A DNA stretch of 64,000 bases. Source: Clostridia bacterium. GTDB lineage: Bacteria; Bacillota; Clostridia; Christensenellales; Christensenellaceae. The position numbers and the translations under genes were made by a program. Below, piece after piece: positions 7,910 to 18,603 of the stretch. Position 1 is the stretch's first letter. Each line of letters begins with the position of its first letter. The notes under the pieces are model-generated. The model searched no databases. It was not told the DNA's origin and worked only from the letters and a program-made list of their open reading frames with translations. The stretch covers positions 1-64,000 of the forward strand of contig JAFRTU010000005.1 in NCBI GenBank assembly GCA_017439085.1, read 5' to 3'.

Positions 7910-9895
7910 ATGAAGAGGATAGTCTGTTTATTTATCGCCATAGTGATGGTGTTTTCCATCGTTTCATGCAAGAAAAAACTGCCCGAATTCGAAGATTTCG
8001 AGGATAATTACGTGGACTCTCTGCCGGAGGATTCCGGGGACGGTCTGACGCTCCATGCGTTCAACTGGACGTTCAATGAGATCCGTGAGAACCTCGGAAG
8101 CATAGCCAATGCGGGCTTCAAGAACATACTTACGATGCCGGTACAGCAGCCTAAGGCAGGCGGTTCCCAGTGGTGGGCGTTCTACCAGCCGCTGAGTTTC
8201 TCGATAGCTGAAGAGTCTTCGCTCGGAACAAAGGAAGACCTTAAGGCGCTCTGTGAGGAGGCTGAGCAATACGGTATCTGCATTCTCGTCGACATAGTCG
8301 CAAATCACATGGCCACGACGGATGACGAGGGAAAAGAAGAGGACGGAACGCCCATGGTACTTCCTGAAGTCGCAAAATACGAGCCGATACTCTATGCGAA
8401 CAGGAACGAGGATACAGACGGACATGGCGTCACCTTCCATCACAATAAGAAAGCTTCCGGATCAGGCTCCGAGACCCAGTACTATCAGTGGGGGAACCTT
8501 CCGGACCTGAATACGGCAAATCCATATGTACAGGGAAGAGTGCTCTCACTGCTGCAGGAGTGCATAGATATCGGTGTAGACGGATTCAGATTCGATGCGG
8601 CAAAACACATCGAGACCTCCGAAGATCCCGATTATTCCAGTGATTTCTGGGAGAAGACGGTAGGGGTCGCAAAGCAATACTATAAGGAAAAAACGGGAAA
8701 AGATCTGTATGTGTACGGAGAGATACTCACATCTCCGCTGAACAGAACTCTCGAAGTATATACATCTTTCATGAGAGTCACTGACGACGGTTTTACGTCC
8801 CAGTTCAAGAATACCTTCTCCAAGAAGGATGCTCTCATCATTTTAAACGCCACTCTGAAGACATCCGATCCCTCCAAGCTCATAGCCTGGGTAGAGAGCC
8901 ACGATGAATATGTCACGGCAAGCAACCATTACGGAGACAACAGGATCGCAAAATACTGGGCTGTAATAGCTGCAAAGGGAAAGCTCGGAGGGCTGTATCT
9001 CGCAAGGCCTACAGATGACCTTGATGTTGGAAAGATCGGCTCCTATGCATTTGAGAATGAGAATGTAGCCATCAGCAACAGATTCCATAACAGATTCGTC
9101 GGCGCAGAGACATATGAATCCGCAGAAGACACGATATATGTCAATGAGAAGGTCAAGGGTGACGACATGGGAGCTCTTGTCATCAACGTCGGGGAAGTGG
9201 ATCCTGAGAAGACCGTGGAAGTCAGTGTTCCTCATCTGGCGGACGGAAACTATTACGATGCACTTACGGGAAAGAAAGTGGTCGTATACAAGCAGAAGGC
9301 ATATATCGACTTCGAGGCCAACGGTCTATGCGTGATGACCCGTTCCAAAGATCTCCATCCGGTGCTCTCCATTTCTGAAAAGGGAGGCTCCTTCGTTGGA
9401 GAAAAGGAGATAACCTTCGGGACATCAAACTGCGACAAGGCATATTACTGGTTCAATGACGATGAGGATTCAAAGAAGGAATTCACGGGAGAACAGAAGG
9501 TAGCCGTACATGAACATCTCAAGGATTCGGCGGCTAAGCTTTCCATCAGTCTCATAACAGGAAAGAACACGCTCCTAAGGACCTTTGAATTCCGTCAGCT
9601 TAAGCTGAAGGACGGAGGATTCAATGTATTGAACCTGAATCCAAAATATCTGAACGGAGACTTTGAGATATATATCTGGAGCTGGTCACCCGGAAAATGG
9701 AGCAAGGATTACAAGATAGAAGACGGTGTGCTCCTGTTTGATCCGAAAGGCGCAGAAGGCTTCCTGATCGGAGTATTCGAAAAGGGATATGTGATCGGAG
9801 ATCCTTCGAAATGGGATTCCAATATATTGAAACAGAGCGGAGACATTAAGGGAGATACCCTTAAGGCAGGGTTCGTCGATATGACGGGATTTTAA
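7910..9895 (+). CDS. GH13 alpha-amylase lipoprotein
   Basis: 661 residues from the ATG at 7910; the in-frame GTG at 7892 lies inside the ribosome site and is unlikely. The lipobox ends IVSC near residue 20. The glycoside hydrolase 13 catalytic barrel (about 45-400) has conserved regions VDIVANHM, GFRFDAAKH (nucleophile Asp, about 228), YGEIL (acid Glu, about 270) and VESHDEY (about 331). The C-terminal part (about 430-661) is beta-rich. It should cleave internal alpha-1,4 bonds of starch at the outer face of the membrane. The gene lies 9 bp upstream of the pullulanase gene and is probably co-transcribed with it. Confidence 0.93.
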   Translation: MKRIVCLFIAIVMVFSIVSCKKKLPEFEDFEDNYVDSLPEDSGDGLTLHAFNWTFNEIRENLGSIANAGFKNILTMPVQQPKAGGSQWWAFYQPLSFSIAEESSLGTKEDLKALCEEAEQYGICILVDIVANHMATTDDEGKEEDGTPMVLPEVAKYEPILYANRNEDTDGHGVTFHHNKKASGSGSETQYYQWGNLPDLNTANPYVQGRVLSLLQECIDIGVDGFRFDAAKHIETSEDPDYSSDFWEKTVGVAKQYYKEKTGKDLYVYGEILTSPLNRTLEVYTSFMRVTDDGFTSQFKNTFSKKDALIILNATLKTSDPSKLIAWVESHDEYVTASNHYGDNRIAKYWAVIAAKGKLGGLYLARPTDDLDVGKIGSYAFENENVAISNRFHNRFVGAETYESAEDTIYVNEKVKGDDMGALVINVGEVDPEKTVEVSVPHLADGNYYDALTGKKVVVYKQKAYIDFEANGLCVMTRSKDLHPVLSISEKGGSFVGEKEITFGTSNCDKAYYWFNDDEDSKKEFTGEQKVAVHEHLKDSAAKLSISLITGKNTLLRTFEFRQLKLKDGGFNVLNLNPKYLNGDFEIYIWSWSPGKWSKDYKIEDGVLLFDPKGAEGFLIGVFEKGYVIGDPSKWDSNILKQSGDIKGDTLKAGFVDMTGF

Positions 9896-9904
9896 GGAGT
9901 TATT

Positions 9905-12664
9905 ATGTCCAGAAAACTGATCTGCATCGTTCTGGCCGTCCTGATGGTCCTGAGTATCCTCTCAGGATGCAAGAAGAACGAGGAAGGGCCTGATGATGAA
10001 AAGATAGAGATCCTTCCCGCAGGGGACGTGATCGACAAATACAAGAAGGACCCGGTGGACCATTCAAAAGAGCCTCTTGCACCGACAAAGATTCTGAGGC
10101 TCCATTACAGAAGGAATGACGATACCAATAATGACAGGGCTTCATATGTTCCCTGGAATATCTGGGCGTGGGACATGGACAACGGAGGAAACGGTGAGGC
10201 ATATGAGTTCACCGGATATGATGATTACGGAGTCTATGTGGACCTTGATCTTAATGTGATCTCGGAAGGAAAGGGAACTCGTGAGGTCGGTTTCCTCGTC
10301 AGAACGGACAACTGGAACAAGGACCCTGACGGAGACAGATCCATAGAGATCGAGACAGAAACGCCGGGCGGGATACAGGAAGCTTTCCTTAGGACCGGAG
10401 AGTCCACCATATTCGATACAATGGACAATGCATGCAAATCAATAGTGAGTTATGCTCTCCTGAGGGATGAGAAGACCATCAGTGTCTATTTCAAGCCGAT
10501 ATCCAACTCGTTCAAGTCATATCTCCCGAGATTCGGGATCACGGTGAACGGTGTTGAGTACAAGAACTTTTCCATGGGAGAATATGATACTTCCCTGAAC
10601 AAGGCGGATCTTACGCTCAAGGATCCGATCGATATCACCGATACCGTGAACGTGAGTTACAGATTTGATGACCAATGGACCAACGTGGTGGGTCTGATGC
10701 TCACGAACTACTATGATACCGATGAATTCAGAGAAAAATACAGCTATGACGGAGACGATCTCGGAGTTACCTTTGACAACGAGACCGCTCCGACAAAGAC
10801 CATCTTCAAGGTATGGGCACCGACGAGCTCATCCATGGTGCTGAATATCTACGATACAGGCGATTATGAGCTCGACAAGACTCCGGTCTCCACATATGAG
10901 ATGGAAAAGGGAGAAAAGGGAGTCTTCAGCTGTTCAGTGGATAAAGACCTTGACGGCTATTACTATACGTATACAGTCACCAACTCCAAGGGAACGAACG
11001 AAGTCGTGGACCCGTATGCAAAGAGTGCGGGAGTAAACGGCAGAAGAGGAATGATAGTCAACTTTACGAAACTGAACGAATCCCTGGAAGGATGGAATGA
11101 GGATTCATACCCGTTCAAGGGTAATAACGTTGACTCGGTGATCTATGAGATCCACGTCAGGGACATGACGATAAGCGAGACCAGCGGAGTGACCGAAAAG
11201 TACAGGGGCAGATTCATGGGACTTGCCGAAGAGGGGACCACATATTCTGAAGGCGGTGTGACCGTCTCCACCGGACTCGACCATCTTAAGGAGCTCGGGA
11301 TCACACACGTGCAGATACAGCCCTTTTATGACTACAGCTCGGTCGATGAAAAACTTTCAGGGACCTCGGTCTCCTGGGACAACTATAACTGGGGATACGA
11401 TCCTCTTAACTACAACGTTCTCGAGGGCAGCTATTCCACGGATCCGGGAGACGGATACGTAAGGATAAGGGAATTCAAGACCATGGTCATGAAGATGCAT
11501 GAGGCAGGAATCTCTATAAACATGGACGTGGTCTACAACCATACCAGTGCTTCCGAGAACTCCAACTTCAATCTACTCGTTCCTTACTACTATTACAGGA
11601 CGAGGGCCAACGGAGCCTTCTATAACGGCTCAGGATGCGGAAACGAGATAGCTTCCGAGAGGTACATGGTCAATAAGTTCATAAGGGAATCCTGCAAGTT
11701 CTGGACGGAGGAATACCACATGTCCGGATTCAGGTTCGACCTGATGGGGCTCATAGACAATCAGACCATGATAGACGTATATAAGGACTGCAGCCAGATC
11801 TATCCTGAGATAATGGTATATGGTGAGCCCTGGACAGGCGGTTCCTCAAAGCTCAAGGACGGAACTTCCGATACCAAGCTTTCAGAGCAGACAACTAAAC
11901 AGGAGAGTCTCGCACAGTCGTATTTCTCAGGAAGCGGAGTCAAGGTCGGTGCTTTCAACGATATCATAAGGAACGCCATCAGAGGTGAGAACAATCCTTC
12001 GAAGGGTTTCGTACAGGGAGACAGTACCTGTGCATCAATTATCGGACTCGGCATAACGGGAGTGTTCTCCAGAGGAACAGTACCGGCATCTAAGATAGAC
12101 CCGAACCTGGTGCTCAACTATGCTTCCTGCCATGACAACTACACTCTGTATGACCAGCTCATACAGACGATGAACGAAGACAGGCTCTCGAAGGCATACA
12201 CTCAGGCAGACTCCATAGTCCTTCTCTCGGAAGGAGTGCCTTTCCTGCAGGAGGGTGAGGACTTCATGAGATCCAAGCTGGATACCAGGACAGGTAAATA
12301 CGAGGGCAACTCATATAACGTCGGGGATCCGATAAACGTGGTGGATTATTCTCTTAAGATAGCTCATATGGATACCTTCCGGAAGATAAAGGAGCTCATA
12401 GCCCTGAGAAAGTCCGAGAAGGCGCTCAGGATGAGCACAAGGGATGAGATAGATTCCAAAGTCTCGGATATCGCATCTGAGAACGGAAACATCATATACA
12501 CCGCTGATGATCTTCTCATAGTCCACAGTCTCAAGGGAACGACGGTGGAACTTGACGGAGAGTACGAGATCATCTATTCAAATCTAAGGGACACATACGG
12601 AAATGTAAGCGGAGAGATCAGTGTGTCCACGAACGAATCGGTGGTCCTTAGAAAGGTGAAATAA
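9905..12664 (+). CDS. type I pullulanase lipoprotein (GH13)
   Basis: 919 residues. The signal peptide ends with lipobox ILSGC. An N-terminal carbohydrate-binding part (about 40-270) is followed by a CBM48-like module (TIFKVWAPTSSSMVLNIYD, about 295-380) and the catalytic barrel. The type I pullulanase signature YNWGYDPLNYN is at about 493. Catalytic regions are GFRFDLMGL (nucleophile, about 612), VYGEPWTGG (acid, about 640) and SCHDNYTL (about 742). The enzyme debranches alpha-1,6 links of pullulan and starch outside the cell, complementing the amylase. It is preceded by a GGAG site and is followed with no gap by the next gene. Confidence 0.95.
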   Translation: MSRKLICIVLAVLMVLSILSGCKKNEEGPDDEKIEILPAGDVIDKYKKDPVDHSKEPLAPTKILRLHYRRNDDTNNDRASYVPWNIWAWDMDNGGNGEAYEFTGYDDYGVYVDLDLNVISEGKGTREVGFLVRTDNWNKDPDGDRSIEIETETPGGIQEAFLRTGESTIFDTMDNACKSIVSYALLRDEKTISVYFKPISNSFKSYLPRFGITVNGVEYKNFSMGEYDTSLNKADLTLKDPIDITDTVNVSYRFDDQWTNVVGLMLTNYYDTDEFREKYSYDGDDLGVTFDNETAPTKTIFKVWAPTSSSMVLNIYDTGDYELDKTPVSTYEMEKGEKGVFSCSVDKDLDGYYYTYTVTNSKGTNEVVDPYAKSAGVNGRRGMIVNFTKLNESLEGWNEDSYPFKGNNVDSVIYEIHVRDMTISETSGVTEKYRGRFMGLAEEGTTYSEGGVTVSTGLDHLKELGITHVQIQPFYDYSSVDEKLSGTSVSWDNYNWGYDPLNYNVLEGSYSTDPGDGYVRIREFKTMVMKMHEAGISINMDVVYNHTSASENSNFNLLVPYYYYRTRANGAFYNGSGCGNEIASERYMVNKFIRESCKFWTEEYHMSGFRFDLMGLIDNQTMIDVYKDCSQIYPEIMVYGEPWTGGSSKLKDGTSDTKLSEQTTKQESLAQSYFSGSGVKVGAFNDIIRNAIRGENNPSKGFVQGDSTCASIIGLGITGVFSRGTVPASKIDPNLVLNYASCHDNYTLYDQLIQTMNEDRLSKAYTQADSIVLLSEGVPFLQEGEDFMRSKLDTRTGKYEGNSYNVGDPINVVDYSLKIAHMDTFRKIKELIALRKSEKALRMSTRDEIDSKVSDIASENGNIIYTADDLLIVHSLKGTTVELDGEYEIIYSNLRDTYGNVSGEISVSTNESVVLRKVK

Positions 12665-13078
12665 ATGTTCAGACACGGGGAGTACAGTACAGAAGTGGAT
12701 AAAGGACCGTTCATATTCACTCTTACGGGAATAGTGAGCTGTCTTGCCGTGATACTTGTCCTTCTCTTTACGGGGGATATGCCGGCACTGAAGATAATGG
12801 CTATAGTCTTTCTTCTGATACTGCTCCTGTCAGGAATATGGGTAATGATAGGACTCGTTCTGGACTATGCATACATAAAAGATGATACCCTCTACATGCA
12901 CTATATCTTCAAGATGAGGAGCATAAAGACAGAGGATATCCAGAAACTCACGGTGGAAAACGGCATATATACCGTTTACGACAGGAAGGGCGAGGTGGCT
13001 GGAACCATGAACGCCATGCTTTCCGGGATCGATTCCGTGATAGGGGAACTGAACCACAGGAAGGTCAGTTTCGAATAA
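12665..13078 (+). CDS. small membrane protein with a bacterial PH-like domain
   Basis: 137 residues. Two membrane helices (about 18-38 and 43-68) are followed by a soluble C-terminal part starting AYIKDDTLYMHYIFKMRSIKTEDIQKL. Such stretches in bacterial PH-like domains (bPH families) form a beta-sandwich next to membrane helices. The function of this family is unknown. Its ATG starts directly after the pullulanase stop, so it is translationally tied to the starch locus. I infer an envelope accessory role, without direct evidence. Confidence 0.6.
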   Translation: MFRHGEYSTEVDKGPFIFTLTGIVSCLAVILVLLFTGDMPALKIMAIVFLLILLLSGIWVMIGLVLDYAYIKDDTLYMHYIFKMRSIKTEDIQKLTVENGIYTVYDRKGEVAGTMNAMLSGIDSVIGELNHRKVSFE

Positions 13079-13126
13079 GATAAGGCAATACAGGTTTATT
13101 TAAATAAATAAAAATGGAGGCAGAAT

Positions 13127-15013
13127 ATGGCAAACTTAAAGCTTTCCCATATTTACAAGGTCTATGAGAACGGACACAAGGCTGTAAACGACTTTTCGAT
13201 CGATATAGCCGACAGAGAATTCATAGTGTTCGTTGGTCCTTCCGGCTGCGGAAAGTCCACCACCCTGCGTATGGTCGCAGGTCTTGAGACTATCACCGCG
13301 GGCGATCTGTTCATCGGGGACACTCTGGTGAATGATATGGAGCCGAAGGACAGAGACATAGCAATGGTCTTCCAGAGCTATGCTTTGTATCCTCATATGA
13401 CCGTTTATGAAAATATGGCGTTTGGTCTCAGGAACCGCAAGATGCCTGAGGAAGAAATCAAACAGCGCGTTCTGAAGGCTGCAAAGATGCTGGATATCGA
13501 GGAATACCTTGACCGTAAGCCGAAGGCAATGTCAGGTGGACAGAGACAGCGTGTCGCACTTGGCCGTGCTCTCGTACGTGATCCTAAAGTATTCCTGCTG
13601 GATGAACCGCTTTCGAACCTGGACGCAAAACTGCGTGCTCAGATGCGTACGGAGATCACTGAACTCCACAAGAACCTCAAGACGACGTTCATATACGTCA
13701 CCCATGATCAGGTCGAGGCCATGACGATGGGTACCAGGATAGTCGTAATGAAGCTCGGATATGTGCAGCAGATCGATACTCCTATGAATCTCTATAATGA
13801 GCCGTACAATAAGTTCGTTGCAGGATTCATCGGATCTCCTCAGATGAACTTCTTCGATGTGAAACTGAAGAGAGAGGGAGACGACGTGGACGTCATCTTC
13901 GCTAACGGAGACAAGGTCACGATCCCCTATGAGAAAGTCTCTAAGATCCATGAGAAGTATCTGAACGGAGATACAACGGTCACATTCGGTATTCGTCCTG
14001 AACATCTTTCAGTGAACAAGGAAGGAAAGGGACTCGAGTTCGTTGTGACCAACGTGGAGAGACTCGGAAACGAGACCATCATCTACGGTAAAGTCGGAGA
14101 CAAGGTCGAAGAATTCACCATGAAGGACGAAGGAAGGAACATCGTTCTCAAGGTCATAGACAGGGAGGACATCAACGTAGGCGATATCGCTTATGCTGAA
14201 CCGAATCCTAGTAAGGTCCACTTCTTCGATGCTGAAACAGAAGTCACACTCATGACCAAGATCCCTGAATACAACACCATACACGCCGTACATGACGGAG
14301 ATTATATGGATGTTCTGGGACACAGAGTGGAACTGCCTGAGACCTATAAGGGAGCTCTTGCAGATGCACACGATTTCGAGCTCGGACTTCCGCCGGCAGC
14401 TATCGTGCCCGGAAAGGATTTCAGCCTGAAGGTCGCCAAGACAGAGAAAGTCGATGACAAGAATCTGGCTTATCTCGTCAACGGAGACAAATATCTGTTT
14501 GCTCTCGTATCCGATGATGTGAAGGAAGGCGACGACTATCAGTTCGATATCCTGAACGAGAAAGTCAATCTCAGTGCCGACGGAAAGGAACTCCTTAAAG
14601 CCATCGGAGATCAGGAATCCTTCATGGGCAGATTCTCCAAGACAGAGAAGAAAGAGAATGGTGAAAGAGTGCTCCACTTCTTCTATGACATCGGAGATTA
14701 TACCATCGAGGCAGCTCCCGAGCATGGATACAAGATCAACTCCATAGACGGTGACAACTGCTATAAATACACTTACAGATATGCAGTCGACCGCAAGAAC
14801 ATCCGCTTTGCAGGAGAGGGCGAAGAAGGCCTCAAGGGCGAAGTCCTGGAGATACTGGATTACGGCAACGTGCGTTTTGCAAAGATAAAGGCCAACGGTG
14901 AAGAGATCCTTGTCAATGTTGACAAGGGATTCGACGCCAAGGAAGTAAAACTTGCTTTTGACGCTAAGGACGTATCAGTTTATTCGACCAGGATCGATAT
15001 GATGATCTGCTGA
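13127..15013 (+). CDS. carbohydrate ABC importer ATPase (MsmK/UgpC type) with long C-terminal extension
   Basis: 628 residues, well above the usual 360-380. The nucleotide-binding domain has Walker [10 protein letters not shown] (residues 37-45), signature [15 protein letters not shown] (about 135-149), Walker [13 protein letters not shown] and switch His in [11 protein letters not shown] first OB/TOBE region (about 235-370) includes [10 protein letters not shown]. The extra 250 residues contain an unfamiliar beta-rich part and a second TOBE-like end (about 565-628, [19 protein letters not shown]). It energises the permeases encoded at 17143 and 18600, and may be regulated through the extra domains. 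The gene follows the PH-like gene after 48 bp. Confidence 0.9.
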   Translation: MANLKLSHIYKVYENGHKAVNDFSIDIADREFIVFVGPSGCGKSTTLRMVAGLETITAGDLFIGDTLVNDMEPKDRDIAMVFQSYALYPHMTVYENMAFGLRNRKMPEEEIKQRVLKAAKMLDIEEYLDRKPKAMSGGQRQRVALGRALVRDPKVFLLDEPLSNLDAKLRAQMRTEITELHKNLKTTFIYVTHDQVEAMTMGTRIVVMKLGYVQQIDTPMNLYNEPYNKFVAGFIGSPQMNFFDVKLKREGDDVDVIFANGDKVTIPYEKVSKIHEKYLNGDTTVTFGIRPEHLSVNKEGKGLEFVVTNVERLGNETIIYGKVGDKVEEFTMKDEGRNIVLKVIDREDINVGDIAYAEPNPSKVHFFDAETEVTLMTKIPEYNTIHAVHDGDYMDVLGHRVELPETYKGALADAHDFELGLPPAAIVPGKDFSLKVAKTEKVDDKNLAYLVNGDKYLFALVSDDVKEGDDYQFDILNEKVNLSADGKELLKAIGDQESFMGRFSKTEKKENGERVLHFFYDIGDYTIEAAPEHGYKINSIDGDNCYKYTYRYAVDRKNIRFAGEGEEGLKGEVLEILDYGNVRFAKIKANGEEILVNVDKGFDAKEVKLAFDAKDVSVYSTRIDMMIC

Positions 15014-15014
15014 G

Positions 15015-15662
15015 ATGACTGCTGAAGATAATAGACAGGACATAGAGATAGAGGCAAATTCGAAACCGAATCTGCTTAAAAGGATCGTTTCCGACGGATT
15101 CGACATCACTCTCCTGTTCATGGCATTCATGCTCCTCACATATATAGTGCTGGTGACACCGCTTGCAGATGTATATCACGGACATGCTGACAGATACAGG
15201 GAGATATTCGAGGAAACAAAGAAGGTGGCCGGGGATGATGAGGAAAAGCTCCGCGAGATGCTGATAGAGAACGAGGAATACAAGAACGAGTTCTTTGCGG
15301 CAAACCTCCACAGCTTTCTCCTGAAAGCACTGGCAGCCCTGATAGCCGAGCTGATACTGTTCCTTGCAGTACCGCTCATGAGCAGAACCAGGGCTACGCT
15401 CGGAAAGATGCTCACCGGACTGGTGGTGTTCAGTGAAAAACGCCAGAACCGCGCATCATGGTATCAGATCCTCGGAAAGTTCGTGTTCATATACATCATC
15501 GACAGTTTATCCCTTTATCTCTGGACAGGGATCTACACGTTCCTGCTGGTCCCGGTGATAAGGTTCATAGTGATGATGCTGAACAGGAAGGACAAGACGG
15601 TCCTTGACTATGTGACATCCACGATGGTGATCGAGAAGATGTCATATAGTCCCGCAAATTAA
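15015..15662 (+). CDS. RDD-family membrane protein
   Basis: 215 residues with about four membrane segments (near 32-52, 95-118, 150-175 and 178-198). RDD features are DGFDITLLFMAF near the first helix and RATLGKMLTGLVVFSEK ahead of the later helices. RDD proteins are small integral membrane proteins, some implicated in ion or solute transport. The start lies one base after the ATPase stop and the binding-protein gene follows 15 bp later, so it is an integral part of the importer operon. Its job there is unknown. Confidence 0.75.
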   Translation: MTAEDNRQDIEIEANSKPNLLKRIVSDGFDITLLFMAFMLLTYIVLVTPLADVYHGHADRYREIFEETKKVAGDDEEKLREMLIENEEYKNEFFAANLHSFLLKALAALIAELILFLAVPLMSRTRATLGKMLTGLVVFSEKRQNRASWYQILGKFVFIYIIDSLSLYLWTGIYTFLLVPVIRFIVMMLNRKDKTVLDYVTSTMVIEKMSYSPAN

Positions 15663-15677
15663 AAGGGAGATTTAAAC

Positions 15678-17090
15678 ATGAAAAGAATACTATGCATGCT
15701 TCTGGCTGTAATTATGGTATTTGCAGTTACCGCCGGATGCGGAAAGAAAGACAACAAGATAGTAGTCTGGGTCGGAGAGGAATCCGCAGAATTCTATCAG
15801 AAGGTATGTGATCAGTACGTAAAGGATAACCCGAGCTTCGGATACACCATCGAGGTTAAGGGAGTCGATACCGGTTCCGTCGCAGGAATCGTAACGAATG
15901 ACCCGTCCGCTGCTGCTGATATCTTTACGACAGCTCATGACAATATCGGCAAACTGGCTGCTACACAGTGTGCTAAGCCTATCACCGATGAAGCACTTAT
16001 AAATCAGGTGCTCGCAGACAACCCTGCCTCGTTCCAGAACGTTATCTATTCGACTCTGAACGACAAGAAGTATCTCTACGGCGTACCTTATATTTCACAG
16101 GCACTGTTCATGTATTACAACAAGGCTTATGTGACAGAAGAACAGGCAAAGAGCTTCGAGGGACTCAGGGAAGCTGCAAAGGCAGCAGGAATGAAGGCCA
16201 TAACAGTTACCGGAGATGACGGATTCAACATGTCCTTCGCACTCCTGGCAACGAAAGCAGACGATCACTCCACTACAGTCAAGATATATGAAGGTGCGGA
16301 GGCTACATCAGGAGGATCCAAGGGAGAATCCAACTGCCAGGGCGATGATACTATTGCTATAATCAGATGGCTCCAGGATTTCAAGGAAGACGAGAACGGC
16401 TTCAAGTGGGCTTCTCCTGACGGCTGGGATGCAGACCTCAGGAACAAGGGATGCCTCGCAGTTATCGGAGGAACCTGGCACTACAATACAGCCAAGGCCG
16501 CTATCGGCGAGACCAACCTCGGAATCACTCTCATACCTACACTGACCCTTACCGAGAAGTCAGTTGAAGGACTCACCGGAGTAAAGGCAGGAGACGTATA
16601 CAGAGGCGGAACCTTCGCAGACTGCAAGGTCTTCATGATCAACGCTACTTCAGACAACAAGAAATACAAGGCTGAGCAGGAGCTCGTGAAGTTCCTCTCC
16701 AGCAAGGAAGTTCAGAACCAGAGCTATCTTGAGTGCATGAACGTACCCGCATATGTCGGTGCGAGCGAATTCATCAAGAGCTGCTATGATGAGGGCAAAG
16801 TTACTGAGAGCGAATACAATCTTGCATGCACGCAGGTCGAGATGGCAGAATGGGGCATCCCGCAGCCATTCCTCACCGGAACACTGAATACATACTATTA
16901 TTCAAAGAACGGCCCGCCAATCTTCCGTGCGATAATCGACAAGACTCCTTATCCTACGACAGGCGATCAGATCCTTACGGAGACAGAATCCCTCGAAGGC
17001 ATCAGAAAGGGACTTTACCTCATAGAGTATATATGGATGCATGGAAACAATCCTAAGGAGTTCCCGTCCAGCTTACCGCAGAAGGCATGA
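15678..17090 (+). CDS. sugar ABC transporter substrate-binding lipoprotein
   Basis: 470 residues. The signal peptide ends with lipobox VTAGC near residue 21. The mature protein has the family 1 extracellular solute-binding fold (MalE-like): KIVVWVGEESAEFYQK at its start, GVPYISQALFMYYNKAYV at about 130-150, then GYDDG-like and WA-motif stretches. It should capture maltodextrins made by the amylase and pullulanase and deliver them to the permeases encoded downstream. Strong AAAGGGAG site before the ATG. The gap to the first permease is 52 bp with no terminator. Confidence 0.92.
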   Translation: MKRILCMLLAVIMVFAVTAGCGKKDNKIVVWVGEESAEFYQKVCDQYVKDNPSFGYTIEVKGVDTGSVAGIVTNDPSAAADIFTTAHDNIGKLAATQCAKPITDEALINQVLADNPASFQNVIYSTLNDKKYLYGVPYISQALFMYYNKAYVTEEQAKSFEGLREAAKAAGMKAITVTGDDGFNMSFALLATKADDHSTTVKIYEGAEATSGGSKGESNCQGDDTIAIIRWLQDFKEDENGFKWASPDGWDADLRNKGCLAVIGGTWHYNTAKAAIGETNLGITLIPTLTLTEKSVEGLTGVKAGDVYRGGTFADCKVFMINATSDNKKYKAEQELVKFLSSKEVQNQSYLECMNVPAYVGASEFIKSCYDEGKVTESEYNLACTQVEMAEWGIPQPFLTGTLNTYYYSKNGPPIFRAIIDKTPYPTTGDQILTETESLEGIRKGLYLIEYIWMHGNNPKEFPSSLPQKA

Positions 17091-17142
17091 TCACCTTTCG
17101 AAAGATCAAATCGTTCGATAGTTTATTTTTTGGGAGGATAAT

Positions 17143-18603
17143 ATGGATTCTACATTAACCAGAGTTCCGAAAAATAAAAAGAGTATTTCTGATCTCTTTG
17201 CACCGATAGGCAAATGGTTCTCCAACTTCGGGAAGAGGTTTGCCGACGGTTCCATAGGGACCAAGCTTTCCCACTTTATTTTCGGAGCAGGAAACTTTTA
17301 TCATAAGCAATACATCAAAGGTGCCCTGTTCCTGATACTGCAGGTGGCGATAATATGCTTCATGGTGTTCTGCCCGACCATAAACGGAACCCCATACGGA
17401 TATAAGGCACTGGCAAATCTGTCTTTGAAAAACGTGTCCGAAGGTGGAGATTTCGATCCGATCACAGGAGAGTTCTCGGCAGGTTCCGACTGCAAGCTGA
17501 TGATACTGTTCGGATTCGTTACCATCGCAGTGATAATCATCTATTTCATGCTGATGAAGATGAGCATCACTTCTTCCGTAAAGGCGGACATGGACGAGAA
17601 GATAGGCAAGAAGCCAAGCACGTTCCGTGAAGACGTGATGGAACTGTTCGACAGCAGATTCCACATCACGATGCTCACGCCTACCTGCATAGCAGCGTTG
17701 ATATTCACCATACTGCCCACGATCTTCATGATAGCCCTGGCGTTTACCACATATAACTCCCAGGACATGAATGACAAGGGCACGAACCTGTTCCACTGGA
17801 ACGGCATCGATAACTTCATAGCCGTATTCACCGGAGAAGGTTCCCTCGGAATGGAGATAAAGAACAGATTCCTGCCGGTCCTCGGATGGACATTCATCTG
17901 GGCCATATTCGCAACTCTGTCCTGCTATTTCGGAGGAATAATACTTGCACTTTTGATAAACAAAAAAGGACTTAAGGGAAAGAAGATATTCCGCACCGTG
18001 TTCATAATGACCATAGCCATCCCGCAGTTCATATCGCTGCTTGCAGTGAGGAACCTGCTCGGAGAATACGGGCCAGTAAATGGATTACTGCAGGATATCG
18101 GGGCTACCAGCGGACCTATCGGATTCCTGGGACTCCATCCGGGCGACAGCGAGGCTCTCGCCAAGGTCATGGTCATAATAGTGAACATGTGGGTCGGAAT
18201 CCCGTATACGATGCTCATGACATCCGGTATCCTGATGAACATCCCTGCAGATCTCTATGAGGCTGCAAGAGTGGACGGAGCCTCCACCGTCAAGATGTTC
18301 TTCAAGATCACGCTTCCGTATGTCATATTCGTCACGACACCGTATCTGATATCCAGCTTCGTCGGCAACATAAACTCGTTCAACACGATATTCCTTCTGA
18401 CCGGCGGAGGACCTGTGTATACAGGTTATCAGGCAGGCGGTACGGATCTTCTTGTAACCTGGCTTTACAAAGTCACGATCGATCAGGGATCGTATAACAC
18501 CGGTGCTGTCATAGGTATCTTCACCTTCATCATCACCGCAACGATCACCCTGATCACATACCGCAGAAGTAAAGCATATAACGAGGAGGATACTTTCCAA
18601 TGA
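17143..18603 (+). CDS. MalF-type sugar ABC permease
   Basis: 486 residues, about eight membrane helices. An N-terminal extension with two helices (about 60-90 and 118-140) precedes the standard permease core, which begins ITMLTPTCIAALIFTILPTIF. The cytoplasmic EAA loop reads YEAARVDGASTVKMFFKITLP (about residues 370-390, only its core quoted), which contacts the ATPase. It forms the channel with the MalG-type partner whose gene overlaps its stop codon by 4 nt. The GGGAGGA site is strong. Maltodextrin is the likely substrate because of the neighbouring amylases. Confidence 0.92.
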   Translation: MDSTLTRVPKNKKSISDLFAPIGKWFSNFGKRFADGSIGTKLSHFIFGAGNFYHKQYIKGALFLILQVAIICFMVFCPTINGTPYGYKALANLSLKNVSEGGDFDPITGEFSAGSDCKLMILFGFVTIAVIIIYFMLMKMSITSSVKADMDEKIGKKPSTFREDVMELFDSRFHITMLTPTCIAALIFTILPTIFMIALAFTTYNSQDMNDKGTNLFHWNGIDNFIAVFTGEGSLGMEIKNRFLPVLGWTFIWAIFATLSCYFGGIILALLINKKGLKGKKIFRTVFIMTIAIPQFISLLAVRNLLGEYGPVNGLLQDIGATSGPIGFLGLHPGDSEALAKVMVIIVNMWVGIPYTMLMTSGILMNIPADLYEAARVDGASTVKMFFKITLPYVIFVTTPYLISSFVGNINSFNTIFLLTGGGPVYTGYQAGGTDLLVTWLYKVTIDQGSYNTGAVIGIFTFIITATITLITYRRSKAYNEEDTFQ

